A stretch of DNA of 64,000 nt from Wukongibacter sp050859025 (GTDB taxonomy: Bacteria; Bacillota; Clostridia; Peptostreptococcales; Caminicellaceae): the NCBI RefSeq assembly GCF_050859025.1, contig NZ_CP138200.1, positions 4,898,001-4,962,000 of the forward strand, read 5' to 3'. This document shows, piece after piece, positions 1-8,771 of the stretch. Within the stretch, counting starts at the first letter, position 1; every line of letters starts with the position of its first letter. The position numbers and the translations under genes were made by a program. Below the pieces are notes generated by a model. The model saw only the letters and a list, made by a program, of their open reading frames with translations, had not been told where the DNA came from and searched no databases.

Positions 1-833
1 TCACTTAAAATTTCCGCATAACCCTTAATAGATGCTAAAGGAGTCTTTATATCATGGGATATATTAGCTATCCACTCTTCCTTCATTACTTCTATCTTCT
101 TTCTCTCCTTTTCATTACTTTTAAGTGTATCTGAAAGGTTATTCAAGTTATTATAAACATCATTATATATTCCCTTTGGAGAGTAATAAACATCATAATC
201 TCCCTCTACTAGCTTTTCTACCCCACTAATAATATTACCTAAAGGCTTTGTAAGTCTTCTGCTGAATAAATAACCAAAAAATAGAGCTATTATAGAATCA
301 ATTACGAGAGTAATCATAGTAATGTTTTTTAAAAGAATTCCTATTTCATCTATGCTATAGATTAAAACTTTCTTTTGGACTTTATTCATAGGAAACCCAA
401 TAATATAACTATAACGCGTATCTCCGATTGTTTTTTCTGCTATGAATATAGTGGCTGCCGCACCTATTCCTCCTCTATATTTATATCCATGAACAATTTG
501 AAAGGGTGTATATTTTAGAGGAGCATTTTCTGGTCTTTTGTAATTATATATCTCTTTCCCATTCTCATCTAAAATTTGTATCCACGTCTCCGTACTATCT
601 AGTACTTTCTTTCCCTCATCACTTACGTATAAATCTTGTCCACTACCTAATACATAGCAACTAAATTTTCTCACAAACACCTCGGGTCCAGCTTGTAAAA
701 ATTTATTATTTTGATTATATATGTCATTATCCATAAAAAATATCATTGTTATAGCCACTATATTTATAAAGACTACTATAATTACTACTGAAATTACAGT
801 AGATACAAATCTTAAAGTTAGCTTCCATTTCAT
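1..833 (-). CDS. Sensor histidine kinase, partial (3' end beyond the window)
   Basis: Membrane sensor kinase that would phosphorylate the response regulator encoded 3 bp upstream. The frame is open from an ATG at 833 to the window edge, giving 277 residues. Seen: a first membrane segment at about residues 8-33, an extracytoplasmic sensor of about 135 residues, a second membrane segment near 170-190, a HAMP-like linker (SRRLTKPLGNI) and the HisKA H-box NISHDIKTPLASI with phospho-acceptor His260. The ATP-binding domain lies off the window. The tight spacing to the regulator and the ABC-2 exporter upstream suggest one system sensing an envelope-active compound, but the ligand cannot be read from the sequence. 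Confidence 0.93.
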   Translation of the reverse strand, partial: MKWKLTLRFVSTVISVVIIVVFINIVAITMIFFMDNDIYNQNNKFLQAGPEVFVRKFSCYVLGSGQDLYVSDEGKKVLDSTETWIQILDENGKEIYNYKRPENAPLKYTPFQIVHGYKYRGGIGAAATIFIAEKTIGDTRYSYIIGFPMNKVQKKVLIYSIDEIGILLKNITMITLVIDSIIALFFGYLFSRRLTKPLGNIISGVEKLVEGDYDVYYSPKGIYNDVYNNLNNLSDTLKSNEKERKKIEVMKEEWIANISHDIKTPLASIKGYAEILS

Positions 834-836
834 ATT

Positions 837-1544
837 CTAGTCATCCTTTACTACAAGCTTATATCCAAGCCCCTTGACATTTATAATATACTTAGGCTTT
901 GAAGGATTAGCCTCTATTTTCTCCCTAAGTCTTCTTATGTGTACCATTATTGTATTGTCAAAGCCTATATAATCTTCTCCCCATACTTCATCACAAATTT
1001 TCTCTTTACTTATTATTTGATTGGGATGCTTTGACATATATAAAAACAACTTAAGTTCCTTGGGCTTAAGGTCTAAAATTTTACCATTCTTTTTAACCTC
1101 TAGTTTTTCCTCATTTATCTCAAAAGAACCAAAGGATAAGTTCTTTTCCTCATTAAAATCTATAGAATTTCTTCTTAGGTGTGCTTTAACTCTATAAGCT
1201 ACCTCCTTGGGACTAAATGGTTTTGTTACATAGTCATCCCCTCCCAATGCAAATCCAAGGATTCTATCCATCTCTTCTGATCTCGCAGACAAAAATAAGA
1301 TAGGAACCATAGAAGTTTGTCTAATCTTCTTACAAACCTCATACCCTGCCTTATCTGGAAGCATTATATCTAAAAGAATAATATCTGGCTTTACAGAATT
1401 GAATAAATCAAGCCCTGTCTCTCCTGTTTCCGCTGTATATATATTTTTAAATCCCTCCTTAGCTAATACAGTTGATAATAATTTCAGTATATCTTCTTCA
1501 TCATCTATAATTAATATTTTCTTTTCTTTTATTAAGTTTTCCAT
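837..1544 (-). CDS. OmpR/PhoB-family response regulator
   Basis: DNA-binding response regulator of 235 residues. The receiver domain has the acidic pair Asp14-Asp15, phospho-acceptor Asp59 in LLDIMLPD, and a conserved Lys in VTKPF. The C-terminal winged helix (about 135-233) ends with the family pattern of the recognition helix and wing (NTIMVHIRRLREKIE, GLGYKL). It is transcribed ahead of the kinase with a 3-bp gap. An upstream terminator separates the pair from the ABC exporter genes, so the TCS probably has its own promoter. A likely target is the exporter promoter, where two direct repeats spaced 11 bp lie (4489-4509). Confidence 0.95.
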   Translation of the reverse strand: MENLIKEKKILIIDDEEDILKLLSTVLAKEGFKNIYTAETGETGLDLFNSVKPDIILLDIMLPDKAGYEVCKKIRQTSMVPILFLSARSEEMDRILGFALGGDDYVTKPFSPKEVAYRVKAHLRRNSIDFNEEKNLSFGSFEINEEKLEVKKNGKILDLKPKELKLFLYMSKHPNQIISKEKICDEVWGEDYIGFDNTIMVHIRRLREKIEANPSKPKYIINVKGLGYKLVVKDD

Positions 1545-1609
1545 ACTTCACCCTCCTAGCACCCGCTATCGTTCTATTTATAGTATTTTCTATTATTTAA
1601 TAGTATAGC

Positions 1610-1643
1610 AAAAAACCTGATATTTTTCTCACTCAGGTTTTTT
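1610..1643 (-). terminator. Rho-independent terminator between exporter and TCS
   Basis: Inverted repeat AAAAACCTGA / TCAGGTTTTTT with a 12-nt loop and a T-run on both strands. It lies after the stop of the ABC-2 permease at 1724 and before the response regulator start at 1544, so it should end or attenuate exporter transcription. Confidence 0.8.
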
Positions 1644-1723
1644 CCTATATAATTCAATAGAAAATTTTTCAGCCAAAGCTTTTGCTTCATAATATTCAAT
1701 CCTCCCAAAACTCTAATCACTTT

Positions 1724-2491
1724 TTATTGTTCCTTTGTAAAAGCCTTCAAAGTAAATTTCGGTAGCAATAGTAATCCCGCTACAAATGTTAATATAAGAA
1801 TGACCTGTGTTATTGGTGATACTTTGTACCTTATAAGCTGACAACTCATCATTCCCCAAAGTGGCATAGAGCCTAAATATTGTTTTGATACTTGGTGAAA
1901 AAAGTTATCTAGTATATATGGCAACCCCATAATGATTCCACCAAATATGAAAGGTACTGCTGCTGACTTACTAATAGATGATAGAAACAGCCCTATCTGT
2001 GCAAATAAGAAGGACCCTATTGTAATTGTCACAATCATAATCAAAATCATTTGAAGTACAGTAATATTTGATCCACTATTTCCAAAGTACCAAAGATTTT
2101 TCAAAGGTAAATCTAGTCCAGAAAATTTAAATTTGGTTAAAGCAGACAAACATAAAGTTAAAAAAACTGAAAGATTTATTATAGAAGCAGAAATTCCAGC
2201 AGCTATACCTTTAGCAAATACTATTGCTCTATCACCATTCTTCGTTGTTCTCATTAAGCCTGACATATTTGACCCGTATTCCAGTGTATAAGCTCCTGAA
2301 AACATCATAAACATCATAAGTCCCATTAAAGGAACTAATGCATATGCTTTACTGAATATCTCTGCATAAGTTTCTACTATTAAAATATCTCTTATTGAGG
2401 TAAAATTTAAAAACAGAGTTCCTGCCCAAAGGATAAATATTCTTTTTCTGAAAAGCATCTTTCTAATTTCTAATTTTATAAGTGCCTCCAT
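1724..2491 (-). CDS. ABC-2 type exporter permease subunit
   Basis: Integral membrane protein of 255 residues with about six hydrophobic segments and a short charged N-terminus (MEALIKLEIRKMLFRKR), the usual layout of ABC-2 permeases in drug, bacteriocin or antibiotic exporters. It starts 3 bp after the stop of the ATPase gene, so the two are probably translationally coupled. With the ATPase and the second membrane protein at 3401-4420 it forms a heteromeric exporter. Substrate unknown; the neighbouring two-component system makes an antimicrobial peptide or cell-wall-active compound plausible. Confidence 0.82.
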   Translation of the reverse strand: MEALIKLEIRKMLFRKRIFILWAGTLFLNFTSIRDILIVETYAEIFSKAYALVPLMGLMMFMMFSGAYTLEYGSNMSGLMRTTKNGDRAIVFAKGIAAGISASIINLSVFLTLCLSALTKFKFSGLDLPLKNLWYFGNSGSNITVLQMILIMIVTITIGSFLFAQIGLFLSSISKSAAVPFIFGGIIMGLPYILDNFFHQVSKQYLGSMPLWGMMSCQLIRYKVSPITQVILILTFVAGLLLLPKFTLKAFTKEQ

Positions 2492-2494
2492 ATA

Positions 2495-3382
2495 TTACAC
2501 CTCCCTAGTATTTTCTAAATCAAAGTAAAACATATAAACATCCTCAAATTTTGGTTCTACTGCTTTTGTTTCTTTATATAAAGGCATACTATCACTTATA
2601 ATTCTAAGTTCTACATCATTGACACCACGTTGAATATTTACTACTTTATAATTGTTCTGTATATCTGTAACTTCATTTTCACTCACAGTCTTTATACTAT
2701 AAACCTTTCCTTCCATCGCTGAAAAAATATCTCTATGGTTTCCCTTCATAAGTATAGATCCATCTTTTATCATAATGGTCTCCTTTGATATGGATTCTAT
2801 ATCTGAAATAATATGGGTAGATAAAATTATTATCTTCTCTTTAGAAATCTGTGAGATAAGGTTTCTGAACCTTGCTCTTTCCTGGGGATCAAGTCCCGCG
2901 GTCGGCTCATCTAACACCAGAATCTTGGGATCGTTTAATAAGGCTTGGGCTATTCCAACTCTTCTCTTCATGCCCCCTGAAAACTTTCCAACTGCTTTGT
3001 TTCTTACTTCATATAGTCCTACAAGGTTTAGAAGTTCGTTTATTTTCTCCCTAGAAGCTTTTCCTTTCAGTCCTTTTAATGCTGACACATACTCTAAAAA
3101 TCGCTTTGCAGAAAAGTTTTTATATACTCCAAATTCCTGTGGAAGATATCCTATTAAGGCTCTATAATTTTCATCCAAATCCTTTATATTTCTATCATTG
3201 TATATAATTTCTCCCTTGGTTGGTGTTATTAGAGTCGTTATTTGTTTCATAAGGGTGGTCTTGCCTGCACCATTAGGTCCTAAAAGTCCATAAACACCAT
3301 TTTGAAAAGTGATTGTTATATTATCATTTGCATTTTTTCTACCATAGGTTTTTGTTAAGTTTTTTATTTCAAGTTTATTCAT
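2495..3382 (-). CDS. ABC transporter ATP-binding protein (exporter)
   Basis: ATPase of 295 residues powering the flanking membrane subunits. Walker A GPNGAGKTT at about residues 35-43, Q-loop (LPQEFG), signature FSGGMKRRVGIAQ, Walker B LVLDEPTAGLDP and the switch His in ILSTH are all present. The C-terminal 80 residues diverge, as in many ABC-2 ATPases. It sits between two membrane genes in one minus-strand operon, 18 bp after the upstream gene and 3 bp before the downstream one. The fold and role are secure; the cargo is not. Confidence 0.93.
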   Translation of the reverse strand: MNKLEIKNLTKTYGRKNANDNITITFQNGVYGLLGPNGAGKTTLMKQITTLITPTKGEIIYNDRNIKDLDENYRALIGYLPQEFGVYKNFSAKRFLEYVSALKGLKGKASREKINELLNLVGLYEVRNKAVGKFSGGMKRRVGIAQALLNDPKILVLDEPTAGLDPQERARFRNLISQISKEKIIILSTHIISDIESISKETIMIKDGSILMKGNHRDIFSAMEGKVYSIKTVSENEVTDIQNNYKVVNIQRGVNDVELRIISDSMPLYKETKAVEPKFEDVYMFYFDLENTREV

Positions 3383-3400
3383 AACTCATTCCTCCTCAAA

Positions 3401-4420
3401 TTATCTATTTAAAATCCTCTTGCATGTATATACACAAAGGATTACTCCTATAAATAGTAAAGCTATTAAGATAACATTACATAAACTTATAATATCTAAG
3501 CTTTTTCCAAAAATATTAGCTGTTCCAGCATACATTCCTATAAACTTATCAGGATAAAATATTAAATCCACATAATTTCCCTTGCTTAATATGTCTAACA
3601 ATGGCTTAGGCAAAACCTTAATAATCGTACATGCTTTACCAAGTCCTAGTGCTATTAAGGCTCCACTTATAGAACCCAGCGAGTTAGTTGAAATAAATGA
3701 AAAGAAACTTGATAGGACTGCTATACTGACAAATATTAATGCCATCGTTCCAATCTTTAAAGTCAAATATCCATTGATTGTATAAGTACTATTAAGAAGA
3801 ATTCCATTATCAACAATTCTAAAAGCTTCCAAGTCTCCATTTAATGGTGCTCCATATTGAACTAAGGTTACTAAAAATTCTATCCCTAAATAAAATCCAT
3901 ATAAAATAATAGGTAAGATTATAGCTAAGGCTAGCTTTGAATATAAAGCCCTAAATTTATTTTTAGATGAAAGGATGATATTATTTACCCCTGAGATTCT
4001 CTCATCCGTATATATGTTTGAAAATATTAATATTATAATAATCACCATAATAAGTGACATTAAAGGATGGTGTGTTCTATGATTAATGACCTTATAAAAA
4101 TCAATATCCTTATATTCTTTATATTTCATAAGTCTTAAATTATCCCGTGTCACCTCTACAATTCTCTTTATAGCTTTATCATTTACGGAATTACTTGCTA
4201 TCCGCTCTAGCTGCTCAATTTTTTCATCGAATTTTTCCTGTGCAATTTCTTTTCCTGGTCTAGTATCCACTACTAATTCATACTTATCGTTTCTATATGA
4301 ATTTTCTGTTTCTAATATAGGTTTTAGAAAAATGGTAGTTCCAACAAGAAAAATAAATAACGCTAAAGCGATTAGTCCTATTTTAGATTTTAATATCTTT
4401 TTTAATTCCCAAAAAATCAT
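3401..4420 (-). CDS. ABC-2 type membrane protein, first gene of exporter operon
   Basis: Membrane protein of 339 residues. One N-terminal helix (about 13-33) is followed by an extracytoplasmic region of about 90 residues, then five or so helices in the C-terminal two thirds. This is common in the larger partner of split ABC-2 permeases. It is the promoter-proximal gene of the operon. A good SD (GGAGGAATAGGTTTA) precedes the ATG. The extracytoplasmic part may contact the substrate, but that is inference. Confidence 0.75.
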   Translation of the reverse strand: MIFWELKKILKSKIGLIALALFIFLVGTTIFLKPILETENSYRNDKYELVVDTRPGKEIAQEKFDEKIEQLERIASNSVNDKAIKRIVEVTRDNLRLMKYKEYKDIDFYKVINHRTHHPLMSLIMVIIIILIFSNIYTDERISGVNNIILSSKNKFRALYSKLALAIILPIILYGFYLGIEFLVTLVQYGAPLNGDLEAFRIVDNGILLNSTYTINGYLTLKIGTMALIFVSIAVLSSFFSFISTNSLGSISGALIALGLGKACTIIKVLPKPLLDILSKGNYVDLIFYPDKFIGMYAGTANIFGKSLDIISLCNVILIALLFIGVILCVYTCKRILNR

Positions 4421-4455
4421 TAAACCTATTCCTCCTTCTCTTTTGCTGCGACCTT

Positions 4456-4509
4456 ATTATATAATCCCAAACTTACATCATAATAAACTAAACCTTAATT
4501 AAACCTTAA
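4456..4509 (-). promoter_or_regulatory. Exporter promoter with phased direct repeats (probable response-regulator site)
   Basis: Reading the minus strand, the decamer TTAAGGTTTA occurs twice at exactly 11-bp spacing (4489-4498 and 4500-4509), followed by a good -10 (TATAAT, 4461-4456) but a poor -35 about 17 bp upstream of it. Two head-to-tail half-sites one helical turn apart next to a weak -35 is the usual arrangement for OmpR-family activators. I infer binding by the regulator at 837-1544. The distal repeat overlaps the terminator at 4508. Confidence 0.55.
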
Positions 4510-4551
4510 AAAAGGTTGTATAGTAAAATTTCTACTATACAACCTTTTTTT
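4508..4551 (-). terminator. Strong bidirectional terminator after the nucleoside operon
   Basis: An 18-bp perfect stem (half AAAAAAGGTTGTATAGTA) with an 8-nt loop and T-runs on both strands. It terminates the minus-strand nucleoside operon ending at 4727 and insulates the exporter operon downstream. Nothing recognisable lies in 4552-4726. Confidence 0.88.
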
Positions 4552-4726
4552 AATATTCTTATATGCCGCAAAAACAGTTTTTTACCGCCCTATTTGCATT
4601 TCTCTCTTTACTTGCATGCTATTTACTTTTGTTACATTTTATATCTGAACCTCATTAGATCAACCGATAAAGCATTATCCGCCCTACCGATTGTATAAAT
4701 CACTATATTCTTATCATAATAGCGGT

Positions 4727-5464
4727 TTATAGGGTTTGACTTATCTCATATAAAGTCTCAAGAGCTAAAATTATCTCTCTTTTTTCCCCCTCTTCAGCCA
4801 TATTATCATTATCTACATAGCTATTTATTCCGCCCTTTAAATCATCCTTGAACAGTACAACGTTATTTAGTATTGATCCTACCTTTACTCCCCTTAGTCT
4901 TCCAAGGGTCATTAAAGTAGCCGTCTCCATATCTCCGCCCAGTACTCCTTTTTTGCTCCAGTACTGTACAATCTCATCTTCATTATCTATATAGAAGGAA
5001 TCATGGCTCCTTACTAATCCTACATGATGTGGATAATTTAATTTCACAGCATTTCTCTTAAGCCCTTCTATTATTTCTATATTGGACACAGCTGGATAAT
5101 TGTCTCCTATATACATCTTAGAGGCTCCTTCTTCCCTTACTGCCCCCTCGACTATAATTAAATCTCCTATATCAATATTGCTTTGATATGCTCCTAAGCT
5201 TCCTATTCTTATAAAGTATTCTCCTCCACATGCAATTAACTCCTCTAGGGCAATACAGCTGGATGCTCCACCAATTCCCGTTGATACAATACTTACTTCC
5301 ATACCTTTATATTTACCCCTAACGGTTTTAAACTCTCTATTATTGGCAATTTCCTCATATTTATCTAAATACTTTGCAACCCTCTCTACCCTTGCAGGGT
5401 CTCCTGGTAGTATTACCATCCTTGCAACATCCTCTTTGCTACATTGTATATGTGGCTGTTTCAT
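4727..5464 (-). CDS. Nucleoside phosphorylase (uridine phosphorylase-like)
   Basis: Cytoplasmic PNP/UDP-family phosphorylase of 245 residues, which splits a nucleoside with phosphate into base and ribose-1-phosphate. Family features: LPGDPARVERVAKYLD near the N-terminus (phosphate site), VSTGIGGASSCIALEEL (the UdP/DeoD signature region) and GGDMETATLMTLG (ribose-binding Glu). The uridine-type N-terminus and length fit uridine phosphorylase better than DeoD, but the base is not proven. It is the last gene of the transport operon, directly downstream of the flavoprotein (1-bp gap), with SD GGGGG. It would process the imported nucleoside. Confidence 0.88.
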   Translation of the reverse strand: MKQPHIQCSKEDVARMVILPGDPARVERVAKYLDKYEEIANNREFKTVRGKYKGMEVSIVSTGIGGASSCIALEELIACGGEYFIRIGSLGAYQSNIDIGDLIIVEGAVREEGASKMYIGDNYPAVSNIEIIEGLKRNAVKLNYPHHVGLVRSHDSFYIDNEDEIVQYWSKKGVLGGDMETATLMTLGRLRGVKVGSILNNVVLFKDDLKGGINSYVDNDNMAEEGEKREIILALETLYEISQTL

Positions 5465-5465
5465 T

Positions 5466-6803
5466 TTATTCTATACCCCCTTGAAATTTTAATGCTGTGT
5501 CTAGTATTGCTTCTCCTAGTGTAGGATTTATAAATAATCTACTTTTAATCTCATCTATTTTTAGTCCTTCATCTATCCAAATCCCAATATCACCTATCAA
5601 ATCGGATGCATTTTCGCTGCTTATCCAAAGACCGATTATTTTATTATCAAAGTCAACTAGGATTTTTAAGAAGCCCTCATCTATTCCCTTACTAAAGCCT
5701 CTAAATACCTCCTTAAAGTAGACCTTTTCTACTCTATATTCATCTTTCCCAAGCTCATTTTCTTGATATCCTGCTCCTGCTATCTCGTAAATTGTATATA
5801 TTGACCTTGGAAGGGCCTTGTAATTCCTTTTAGGTATCTTACTATTTATGAAATAATCTACAAGCTCTATTCCTTGATTTATTCCTATATGAGCCATTCC
5901 AAGCATTCCGTTTATATCGCCTATTGCATATATATTATCTATATTTGTTTTAAAACAGTTATCAATAGGAACATGTGAGTCTTCAATTTCTATACCTAGC
6001 TCTTTTAAACCCTTAGGTATATTAGGTTTTCTAATTCCCGTAACCAACACCTTACTTGAATAGATTTCTCTATCACTAAGGGATATTTTAGCTTTATTCT
6101 TTACTAACTTTATTTCCTTTACTTCTCTCTCCAATATAAATTCTACATTGTTTTCCTTAAGATAATTAACACTAAGAGACTTCAAATCTTCGTCATTTCC
6201 TCTTAGTATCTCACTATCCATATCAACAACCCTAACCTTTACTCCTAGGGACGAAAATAGGGAAGCAAATTCTATTCCTTCGACATTAGCACCTATAATA
6301 CATATGTCCTCTGGAAGCTCTTCCATATCTATGGCCCCTATATTACTTAAAATTCTATCCTCATCTATAACTACATCTCCAAATCCGCTCGGACTTGTTC
6401 CTGTAGCTACAACACATTTGTCAAATTCTAACACTCTATTATTAATTTTAAATTTATTCTTGCTTAAAAAATTTCCATCACCAAAGTATATATCTACATT
6501 TAAATCCTTTAGCTCTTTTTCTATCATGCTTTCAATCTTGTATAAATCATCTCTTACTGACCCATAGAGGTTTTCTAGGTATATCTCACCTCTTAATATT
6601 TTATTTTTAGTAAGTTTCCTACTTATATTTACATGCCTTATAGTATCTAAATATTTTTTTACAGGAAGGCAGCCTGTCCTAAAACCTACTCCTCCCAATT
6701 TACTATTTTCAATAACTGCTACCTTTTTTCCATGCTTAGCATAGCTTCTAGCAAAGTAATATCCTGCTGGACCACATCCCAATACAATTACATCATATTT
6801 CAT
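5466..6803 (-). CDS. Lipoamide-dehydrogenase-like FAD/NAD oxidoreductase lacking the redox disulfide
   Basis: Flavoprotein of 445 residues with the class I disulfide reductase layout: FAD-binding GCGPAGYYFARSYA (about 9-22), NAD-binding IIGANVEGIEFASLFSSLG (about 170-190), the second FAD motif YAIGDINGMLGMAH and a dimerisation domain. The active-site CxxxxC is altered: GGVGFRTGC has Gly40 at the first Cys and keeps only Cys45. The C-terminal HPTLSE motif reads NPTLGE, so the catalytic His is lost too. It is therefore unlikely to be a dihydrolipoamide dehydrogenase. It is embedded between nucleoside permease and phosphorylase genes, so the job may be nucleoside- or base-linked redox chemistry; function unknown. 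Confidence 0.85.
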   Translation of the reverse strand: MKYDVIVLGCGPAGYYFARSYAKHGKKVAVIENSKLGGVGFRTGCLPVKKYLDTIRHVNISRKLTKNKILRGEIYLENLYGSVRDDLYKIESMIEKELKDLNVDIYFGDGNFLSKNKFKINNRVLEFDKCVVATGTSPSGFGDVVIDEDRILSNIGAIDMEELPEDICIIGANVEGIEFASLFSSLGVKVRVVDMDSEILRGNDEDLKSLSVNYLKENNVEFILEREVKEIKLVKNKAKISLSDREIYSSKVLVTGIRKPNIPKGLKELGIEIEDSHVPIDNCFKTNIDNIYAIGDINGMLGMAHIGINQGIELVDYFINSKIPKRNYKALPRSIYTIYEIAGAGYQENELGKDEYRVEKVYFKEVFRGFSKGIDEGFLKILVDFDNKIIGLWISSENASDLIGDIGIWIDEGLKIDEIKSRLFINPTLGEAILDTALKFQGGIE

Positions 6804-6804
6804 A

Positions 6805-7710
6805 TTAAATACCCTTTCTCTTTAGTTTTCCCTTAGCTACTATAAATAGGATAAATACTGTGGCTAGATAAGGGATCATCTGGGTAAATTGTGATGCAAT
6901 TCCTACACCTTGAAGCCTAATTCCTAATGCATCAAAAAATCCGAATAATAGGGCTGCTCCAAAGGTCTTAATTGGATTCGATGCTCCAAATATTATTGCT
7001 GCAAGTGCTATGAATCCCTTTCCAGCACTCATGTTTTCCGTAAACAATGTTAGATATCCTAATGACAAGTGAGCACCAGCTACACCACAAAATACTCCAC
7101 ACAATAATGAACTTATATACTTCATTTTCTTAGGACTTACACCTACTGTTTCCAGGGATTCAGGATGTTCACCTGCACCCCTTAGCCAATATCCATATGG
7201 AGTTTTGTACAGGAATATATACACACCTATAACTAGTATCCAGCTGATATATACAAACACAGAATGATTATTAAATATTACATTTAAAAAGCCTATTTTA
7301 TCTATTATAGGAAAGTGAATATCAGGCAGTGGGATTATCTTAGGTGATGAGAATGCTCCCTTTACACCGAATATACTCCTTAATAGAAATACCGTAAGTC
7401 CCCCTGCAAAAATGTTTATTGCAATACCTATTATAAACTCGTCTGATTCTAATTCTATTGTAAAGACTCCAAATATAAGTCCTATCATTAGTCCCGATAA
7501 TACAGCCAATAGAACTCCCGCTAGAGCACTGCCAAAATAATAGCTTCCCAATACTCCAAAGAAGGCCCCTATTAAAATCATACCTTCCATTCCTATATTT
7601 AAAATCCCTGCATGCATCGTTAAAAGTCCACCAAGGGCCGCTAGTATTAATGGCGTAGCTGTTCTTATTGTGTTTTGAAGCAGTGTTAAATTAAATACGT
7701 CCTTTAGCAT
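6805..7710 (-). CDS. nupQ: Nucleoside ABC transporter permease (NupQ-like)
   Basis: Membrane permease of 301 residues in the BPD_transp_2 family (sugar/nucleoside importers), with 8-9 hydrophobic segments and the conserved GILNIGMEGMILIGAFFG stretch near residues 35-52. The companion permease ends and this one starts on the same base (7710), typical of the BmpA-NupO-NupP-NupQ importer order. The flavoprotein follows after 1 bp. The name rests on gene order and family. Confidence 0.88.
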   Translation of the reverse strand: MLKDVFNLTLLQNTIRTATPLILAALGGLLTMHAGILNIGMEGMILIGAFFGVLGSYYFGSALAGVLLAVLSGLMIGLIFGVFTIELESDEFIIGIAINIFAGGLTVFLLRSIFGVKGAFSSPKIIPLPDIHFPIIDKIGFLNVIFNNHSVFVYISWILVIGVYIFLYKTPYGYWLRGAGEHPESLETVGVSPKKMKYISSLLCGVFCGVAGAHLSLGYLTLFTENMSAGKGFIALAAIIFGASNPIKTFGAALLFGFFDALGIRLQGVGIASQFTQMIPYLATVFILFIVAKGKLKRKGI

Positions 7711-8771
7711 TATCTCACCAACTTTCCATTTTTTAATCTGAGCTTTTTAATTATTTTCTTAAATCCATTTTCTCCCGCAATGAATAGTATAATTATAGAT
7801 TGAATAACCAAGATAAGCTCTGAAGGTGTTCCTGTAGCCAATTCCATAGAATTTGATCCCGTTTTTAGCATGGCAAAAAATATAGACATAAATATGATTC
7901 CAAGGGGATTATTTCTAACTATAAGTGCTACAAGCATTCCATCAAAGGCATATCCCTTAGAAATGTTCTGTAAAAATCTATAGTGTACTCCGTAGACCTC
8001 AAATGCTCCGGCTATACCCGCCAATGCTCCCGATATAACCATAGCTAAAATCATATATCTCTTAGTATTTAATCCTGCATATTTAGCAAATATTCCATTC
8101 TCTCCTACAATCCTAAAGTTATATCCGAAGGAGGTCTTTTTTATTAGATAGTAGATAATAATTGCTATAATTGCTGTATAGAATATGCTAGTATTTAGCT
8201 TTGACAGTTTAACAAGCTTTTGGAATTTAAAAGCCTCTGCTATCATCTCTGTTCCACCCATTTTTCCTTCAGTTGCTTGGAATGGATAGTTAACTAGATA
8301 ATTTGTGAAAAGTATCGCTACACTATTAAGCATTATTGTTGTTATAACTTCATCGATTTCAAACCTTACCCTTAATACGGCTGGAAAATAGGCATATAAT
8401 CCTCCCACCAAAGCCGATGCTATCACTGCAAGAATTACTGCTATAAAGACTGGAAGATTGGTAAAGGTAAACCCTACATAAGCTGCAGCAAATGCTCCTA
8501 GATATAGCTGTCCTTCTCCACCAATGTTATAGATTCCACTCATAAATGATATAGCCGTAGCAAAACCCGTTAAGATAAGGGGTACTGTCTTTGCAAAGGT
8601 TGTAGCAACCTTATACTTTGACCCAAAGGCTCCAAGAACTAGCTCTTTGTATCCTATTAAAGGATTTTGTCCATTTATAATCATAATCACAGCACCAATA
8701 AGTAATGCTACAAATATGGATAAGAAAAGAGATATTAAGTACTCCATATTCTCTTTTGTATTCTTAAACAT
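7710..8771 (-). CDS. nupP: Nucleoside ABC transporter permease (NupP-like)
   Basis: Membrane permease of 353 residues, BPD_transp_2 family, with about nine hydrophobic segments and the conserved GIYNIGGEGQLYLGAFAAAYVG stretch near residues 80-100. Forms the heterodimeric channel with the next gene. Its start overlaps the stop of the ATPase gene by one base (8771), indicating tight translational coupling in the operon. Confidence 0.88.
   Translation of the reverse strand: MFKNTKENMEYLISLFLSIFVALLIGAVIMIINGQNPLIGYKELVLGAFGSKYKVATTFAKTVPLILTGFATAISFMSGIYNIGGEGQLYLGAFAAAYVGFTFTNLPVFIAVILAVIASALVGGLYAYFPAVLRVRFEIDEVITTIMLNSVAILFTNYLVNYPFQATEGKMGGTEMIAEAFKFQKLVKLSKLNTSIFYTAIIAIIIYYLIKKTSFGYNFRIVGENGIFAKYAGLNTKRYMILAMVISGALAGIAGAFEVYGVHYRFLQNISKGYAFDGMLVALIVRNNPLGIIFMSIFFAMLKTGSNSMELATGTPSELILVIQSIIILFIAGENGFKKIIKKLRLKNGKLVR

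Noticed and set aside
2775..3167. Plus-strand frames opposite the ABC ATPase
   Set aside because: Shadow of a strongly conserved ATPase gene on the minus strand.
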